This document shows positions 6,250-9,767 of a DNA stretch of 9,767 nt, piece by piece (positions within the stretch are counted from its first letter, which is position 1; each line of letters starts with the position of its first letter). The notes beneath the pieces are model-generated. The model was not told the origin of the DNA and searched no databases. It saw only the letters and a list, made by a program, of their open reading frames with translations. The position numbers were made by a program, and so were the translations under genes. The stretch is from an uncultured Odoribacter sp. (lineage in GTDB: Bacteria > Bacteroidota > Bacteroidia > Bacteroidales > Marinifilaceae), in NCBI GenBank assembly GCA_947176455.1, contig CAMWQQ010000046.1, forward strand, positions 1-9,767. The letters run 5' to 3'.

Positions 6250-7698
6250 ATGAAGACATTAATCAAATATAGTTGTATCGCTTTTTTGGCAGTGTGCCAG
6301 TTGTCTTGTTCCAATTGGCTGGATATCGGTTCGGAGGACCGCATCATGGAGAAGGATTTGTTCGGCACGAAGGACGGTTTTCTGACCGCCTTGAACGGAA
6401 TCTATATCGATTTGCTGGATAATTCCCTGTATGGCAGGACATTGACTTACGGAACAATGGATATTCTGGCACAGTATTACGATTGCTCGGACAGAGAACA
6501 CTCGTATTACAATTTGGCGCGCTATGATTCGGAAACGAAAAGGGATGCCGTGTCGTCAACCTGGACGAAGGCGTGGTTTCTGATAAACAATGTCAATACG
6601 TTGCTGGAGCATTGCGAGGAGGACAGAGCCGTGCTGGACGACAGAGATTACCACATCATCCGGGGGGAAGCGTTGGCGTTGAGAGCGTTGTTGCATTTTG
6701 AGCTGTTCCGGATTTTCGGACCGGTCTATAACCTCGACCCGGAGGAAAAGTGTCTGCCTTATGTACGTTCCTCGGACCTGGTGGTGCGGGAGATGTTGCC
6801 GGCAGTGCAGGTGCAGGAGTTCATATTGAACGATTTGCGGGAAGCGGAGCGGATGCTTGCCGATTATGACCCCGTGATTACGGAAGGTCCGTTGTTTTCG
6901 GATGCGGGAAACGGCTTGTCCAATGCCATGCGCTATCGTCCGTTGCGCTTGAACTATTATGCGGTGCAGGCGTATATTGCCCGGGTCGCCTTGTATGTTG
7001 GAAACTCTTCGTTAGCAGGAAGTTATGCTGAGAAAGTAATCAAAGGGACGCAGGAGGATAACCAGTGGTTCCCGTTTATTGAGCGGGCGGCGGCGGAAGA
7101 TGTGGACCACCGAGACCGGATTTATCAGCCGGAGATTTTGTTCGGGGTGTATAACTTGAATCGCAAGAGCATTTTCGACGGGACGTTTTCCAACAATTTG
7201 TCCGCCGTCCGGGTGCTGAGACCGACGGATGACTATATCGATTGGATGTATGACCACGACATCAATGACCTTCGTTATGCCTATCATTGGGAATTGCTGA
7301 CGAGTGTGAACCAGGACGAGGGGAATTTGCAGTATTTCGTGAAGTACAAGGAGGTGGACGACGGAGGAAAAGGTTTCCAATACCTTGTGCCTTTGATGCG
7401 GATTTCGGAGATGTACTTGATTGCGGCGGAGTGTACGGACGAGGGCGTGCAGTACCTGAATGCGCTGAGAGCGGCGCGAAAGATTGCGGATGTGCCGGAG
7501 GATGCCCGTTTAATGGACGAGATTGAGAAGGAGTACCGGAGGGAGTTTATCGGTGAAGGTCAGCTGTTCTGGTTTTTCAAACGCAGGAATCAAAGCGACA
7601 TTGTGAGCGGAAGCGGGAGTGAAATCGGCATGAACAAGGAAGATTACTTGTTCCGGATGCCACAGGAGGAAGAGGACCATAGGGGGACTAATTACTAA
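6250..7698 (+). CDS. SusD/RagB-like surface nutrient-binding lipoprotein
   Basis: At 482 residues this is a normal-length SusD-family protein, which forms the lid over the SusC barrel and binds ligand outside the cell. It has a lipoprotein signal with the likely acylated Cys20 in CQLSCSNWLDI; the -3 residue is Q, so the lipobox is not classical. The N-terminal SusD-like/TPR region has the family signature GEALALRALLHFELFRIFG (139-157). The C-terminal part has PLMRISEMYLIAAE (381-394) and the family end motif REFIGEGQLFWFFKRRN (431-447). It starts 14 bp after the susC stop, behind a strong Shine-Dalgarno site, and a DUF4843-type gene follows after 19 bp. Pairing with the adjacent SusC is expected. 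Binding residues and substrate cannot be assigned by eye, since SusD ligand sites vary widely. Confidence 0.96.
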   Translation: MKTLIKYSCIAFLAVCQLSCSNWLDIGSEDRIMEKDLFGTKDGFLTALNGIYIDLLDNSLYGRTLTYGTMDILAQYYDCSDREHSYYNLARYDSETKRDAVSSTWTKAWFLINNVNTLLEHCEEDRAVLDDRDYHIIRGEALALRALLHFELFRIFGPVYNLDPEEKCLPYVRSSDLVVREMLPAVQVQEFILNDLREAERMLADYDPVITEGPLFSDAGNGLSNAMRYRPLRLNYYAVQAYIARVALYVGNSSLAGSYAEKVIKGTQEDNQWFPFIERAAAEDVDHRDRIYQPEILFGVYNLNRKSIFDGTFSNNLSAVRVLRPTDDYIDWMYDHDINDLRYAYHWELLTSVNQDEGNLQYFVKYKEVDDGGKGFQYLVPLMRISEMYLIAAECTDEGVQYLNALRAARKIADVPEDARLMDEIEKEYRREFIGEGQLFWFFKRRNQSDIVSGSGSEIGMNKEDYLFRMPQEEEDHRGTNY

Positions 7699-7717
7699 TT
7701 GTTAATTCAAGAAAATT

Positions 7718-8533
7718 ATGAAATGGATATTTAAGATCGGTTTGTTGCTGTTTTTGCCCTTACTGGTGTGGAATTGCGAGTCGGAGATGATGGGGTACGA
7801 AGGGAAAGACGGCGTGTATTTTATGATGCAGGTGCCTCCGCAGAGCGGTTACGGGGATGCGGAATTGTGGGAATATGTGGATACGACTCGGGTGAACTTT
7901 TCTTCCATGCGTGGCGAGGATACAATCGTGCCCATTCGGGTTCGGGTCATGGGGAACGTGACGGATTACAACCGTCGGGTGTCTTTCAAGGTTGTGACGG
8001 AGGAATCTACGGCGAAAGCGGGTGAAGATTACGAAACATTCGACCACTCTCCCATTATGCCTGCCAACGAGCGGCAGGTGGAGGTGCCTTGCCGGATCAT
8101 GAAAACCGATAAGTTGGCAAAAGATACGCTGACGCTTGCCTTGGTGCTGGAGTTGGAGGAGAATGCTGATTTCGCCTTGCCTTTGTCTTGGTGGCAACCC
8201 TTTGGAAATATCTACGGCAGTCGTACGGATTCTGTGAATATCGTCCGGCATGTAATTTTGATTTCCAATGAGATAAGGATGCCGGGCTGGTGGCCGGAGG
8301 ACTATTGGGGGAAGTGGTCGCTTAAAAAATTCAAGGTGATGAGTGAGCTTTGTTCAATGACATGGGATGATTTCAATAAGTTGAATAGAGCTGATGAGGC
8401 TCGGGCGCAATTTATTGGACAGTATTTGGATAACTATCTGAAAGAAAAGGAGAAGGACGGACAGACCATTTACGAGGACGAACGGGATGAAAACGGCGAT
8501 TGGGTGAAAATGACTGCCGGATATTATATTTAA
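7718..8533 (+). CDS. DUF4843-type lipoprotein, accessory to the SusC/SusD pair
   Basis: This 271-residue protein has a hydrophobic signal with a likely lipid-bearing Cys20 (LLVWNCESE). The residue before the cysteine is N, not the usual small residue, so the lipobox is imperfect. The following stretch YEGKDGVYFMM (27-37) and the early beta-rich part (about 68-126, including VTDYNRRVSFKVV and TAKAGEDYE) resemble DUF4843 proteins, usually encoded beside SusC/SusD in Bacteroidales. The AGEDYE region also recalls Calx-beta-like folds. A Trp-rich patch MPGWWPEDYWGKWS (188-201) precedes a charged helical C-terminus (about 215-262). It sits 19 bp after the susD-like gene and 11 bp before the next lipoprotein gene, so it is surely in the same operon. 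Surface exposure and ligand binding are inferred. The biochemical role of the family is not known to me. Confidence 0.82.
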   Translation: MKWIFKIGLLLFLPLLVWNCESEMMGYEGKDGVYFMMQVPPQSGYGDAELWEYVDTTRVNFSSMRGEDTIVPIRVRVMGNVTDYNRRVSFKVVTEESTAKAGEDYETFDHSPIMPANERQVEVPCRIMKTDKLAKDTLTLALVLELEENADFALPLSWWQPFGNIYGSRTDSVNIVRHVILISNEIRMPGWWPEDYWGKWSLKKFKVMSELCSMTWDDFNKLNRADEARAQFIGQYLDNYLKEKEKDGQTIYEDERDENGDWVKMTAGYYI

Positions 8534-8544
8534 AATGAAAATGT

Positions 8545-9767
8545 ATGAGAACACGATTATTGATGATATGCGGAGTGTTGGGCGGAATGTTGTTCCATTC
8601 CTGCTACAGCGACTTGGGTAATTACGATTACCGGGAGATTAACGAGGTGATGATTGGAGAAGCGGGGTTTGCCGATACGGCTTATTATTATGTGAGTTTT
8701 GTGGATACCTTGCGCATTTCACCGCAGGTGGATGCTTCGCTGATTCAAGAGCCGGACAACTATGAATACAGTTGGATATTGGGCGGAAACGAAATCGGCA
8801 ACCAGAAGGACTTGGTCTGGCCCGTGAGCCGTTCGCAAGGCTATTATGTGCTGTATTTCCGGGTAAAGGACAAATCGACGGGCGTGGTGATGACACGTCA
8901 AGCTGATGTGCATCTGCAGACTAATTTTTCTACCGGTTGGTTGGTGTGGGGGGAAAACGAGAACGGAGAGGCACAATTGGATATGCTCTCTTTTGTCAAA
9001 GAGGATACCTTGTTGATGAAAGATATCCTAAACGGACAGGATTTGCCGATGTTGAAAAATCCGACGTTCTTGTATGTGCCTTGTATGAGTTCATACGACA
9101 GGGACCCTAAAATACAAATAGGTACAAAAGATGGGACTTATAGATTGGACAAAACCACCTTAACTCCGTTGAATGATGCACACTTGAAATATATGTTTTG
9201 GGAGCCCTCGTTGGCTGGCAATTGCGTTTTGACTAATGCCAATCGTTTGCAATGGTGTCAGTTTTCGGTGATAGATGGTAAGCTTTATTTTGATAATCTC
9301 CTGATGGGAGGTGGGGAAAAATTAGGATATCCGTCAAATCATTATCAGGGGGATTATGAATTGTTTAAAATGGGGGATAAGGTTGGGGTCGACAATTATC
9401 CAACGTCTGCTGTGATTGTTGTGTATGATGATGATAACAAATGTTTCCTTTATCAAGGGGGAAGGAATATAACTAGTGCGCAGGGTTATTGTATCCCGGT
9501 TGATGAATACGATGAATTTTTTAACCCCGGTAAAGATTTTGTGACGATTATAAATTCTCGTCAGTCCATGATTTCAAATTATGCCATTTTGAAAAATCCG
9601 GGGGCTTCTTCCCCTGCGGATTACTATTTGTATCCATATAAAATAAACGTTGGATTTTTTGATGTCTCATTTAACAAGATGAGCATACGGCAAATGACGA
9701 ATGCGGCAGAGATTGACCAGGCGGAATTTTATGCGTGCAGTTCGCAGAAATCATACATATTTTACAC
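8545..9767 (+). CDS. PKD-like family lipoprotein (incomplete; runs off the right edge)
   Basis: The frame opens at ATG 8545, 11 bp after the previous stop, and stays open for 407 codons to the window end. The signal peptide ends at the likely lipidated Cys20 (LFHSCYSDLGNYDY). The stretch CYSDLGNYDYREINEV and the beta-rich region at about 30-125 (including EYSWILGGNEIG and YVLYFRVKDKSTG) fit the PKD-like lipoproteins encoded beside SusCD-DUF4843 in Bacteroidales. From GWLVWGENENGEAQLDMLSF (131-150) a second, larger region begins that may be a repeat-built beta structure, but I cannot prove a fold. Two ATGs just upstream (8535 and 8541) are in another frame and stop early, so 8545 is the start that gives the signal peptide. 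From about codon 180 (near 9085) the DNA becomes clearly more AT-rich and codon choice shifts. The likely role is surface capture of the SusCD substrate; the catalytic status is unknown. Confidence 0.8.
   Translation, partial: MRTRLLMICGVLGGMLFHSCYSDLGNYDYREINEVMIGEAGFADTAYYYVSFVDTLRISPQVDASLIQEPDNYEYSWILGGNEIGNQKDLVWPVSRSQGYYVLYFRVKDKSTGVVMTRQADVHLQTNFSTGWLVWGENENGEAQLDMLSFVKEDTLLMKDILNGQDLPMLKNPTFLYVPCMSSYDRDPKIQIGTKDGTYRLDKTTLTPLNDAHLKYMFWEPSLAGNCVLTNANRLQWCQFSVIDGKLYFDNLLMGGGEKLGYPSNHYQGDYELFKMGDKVGVDNYPTSAVIVVYDDDNKCFLYQGGRNITSAQGYCIPVDEYDEFFNPGKDFVTIINSRQSMISNYAILKNPGASSPADYYLYPYKINVGFFDVSFNKMSIRQMTNAAEIDQAEFYACSSQKSYIFY

Noticed and set aside
8535..8621. Short 28-codon frame starting at ATG 8535 and overlapping the PKD-like gene start.
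   Set aside because: It overlaps the signal-peptide region in another frame and shows no conserved feature. The three clustered ATGs are most simply chance, though translational coupling cannot be excluded.

Overview
The window looks like chromosomal DNA from a Bacteroidota species, most likely order Bacteroidales. The evidence is a SusC/SusD outer-membrane uptake pair, DUF4843-type and PKD-like lipoproteins, a FecI/FecR-type regulatory pair, and Bacteroides-style promoter boxes (TTTG / TAnnTTTG) in place of the E. coli type. Genus cannot be fixed by reading alone. The gene set resembles loci common in Odoribacteraceae (Butyricimonas, Odoribacter) and relatives, but that is only an impression.

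Layout. Positions 1-950 (minus strand) hold the first 316 codons of a sigma-54-dependent AAA+ activator that runs off the left edge. A divergent intergenic region of about 150 bp (951-1099) carries back-to-back candidate promoters. From 1100 everything points right: an ECF sigma factor (1100-1672), a FecR-type anti-sigma factor (1731-2819), a 77-bp gap with two hairpins (2820-2896), a SusC-type TonB-dependent transporter with an N-terminal signalling (STN) domain (2897-6235), a SusD-like lipoprotein (6250-7698), a DUF4843-type lipoprotein (7718-8533) and a PKD-like family lipoprotein (8545 to the right edge, incomplete). The last four genes are separated by only 11-19 bp and look like one transcript. 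No stretch over 300 bp lacks a gene. I saw no RNA genes, insertion sequences or CRISPR arrays.

How the parts work together. By family knowledge this is a trans-envelope signalling and uptake locus. SusD and the two accessory lipoproteins would capture a ligand at the cell surface, and SusC would import it with TonB energy. Its STN domain would touch the periplasmic part of FecR, releasing the ECF sigma factor to raise transcription of susC and the genes after it. No glycoside hydrolase, sulfatase, lyase or protease is present, so the substrate cannot be named. The sigma-54 activator is probably a neighbour rather than a member: it is divergent and has visibly higher G+C and different codon preference.

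Most unusual points: a perfect 10-bp inverted repeat that contains the fecR start codon and overlaps a candidate fecR promoter; a hairpin starting one base after the fecR stop that separates regulators from transport genes; a spacing-matched ATGT-N5-TATAAT motif before both fecR and susC; and a drop in G+C within the last lipoprotein gene. Nothing here proves a wholly new system.
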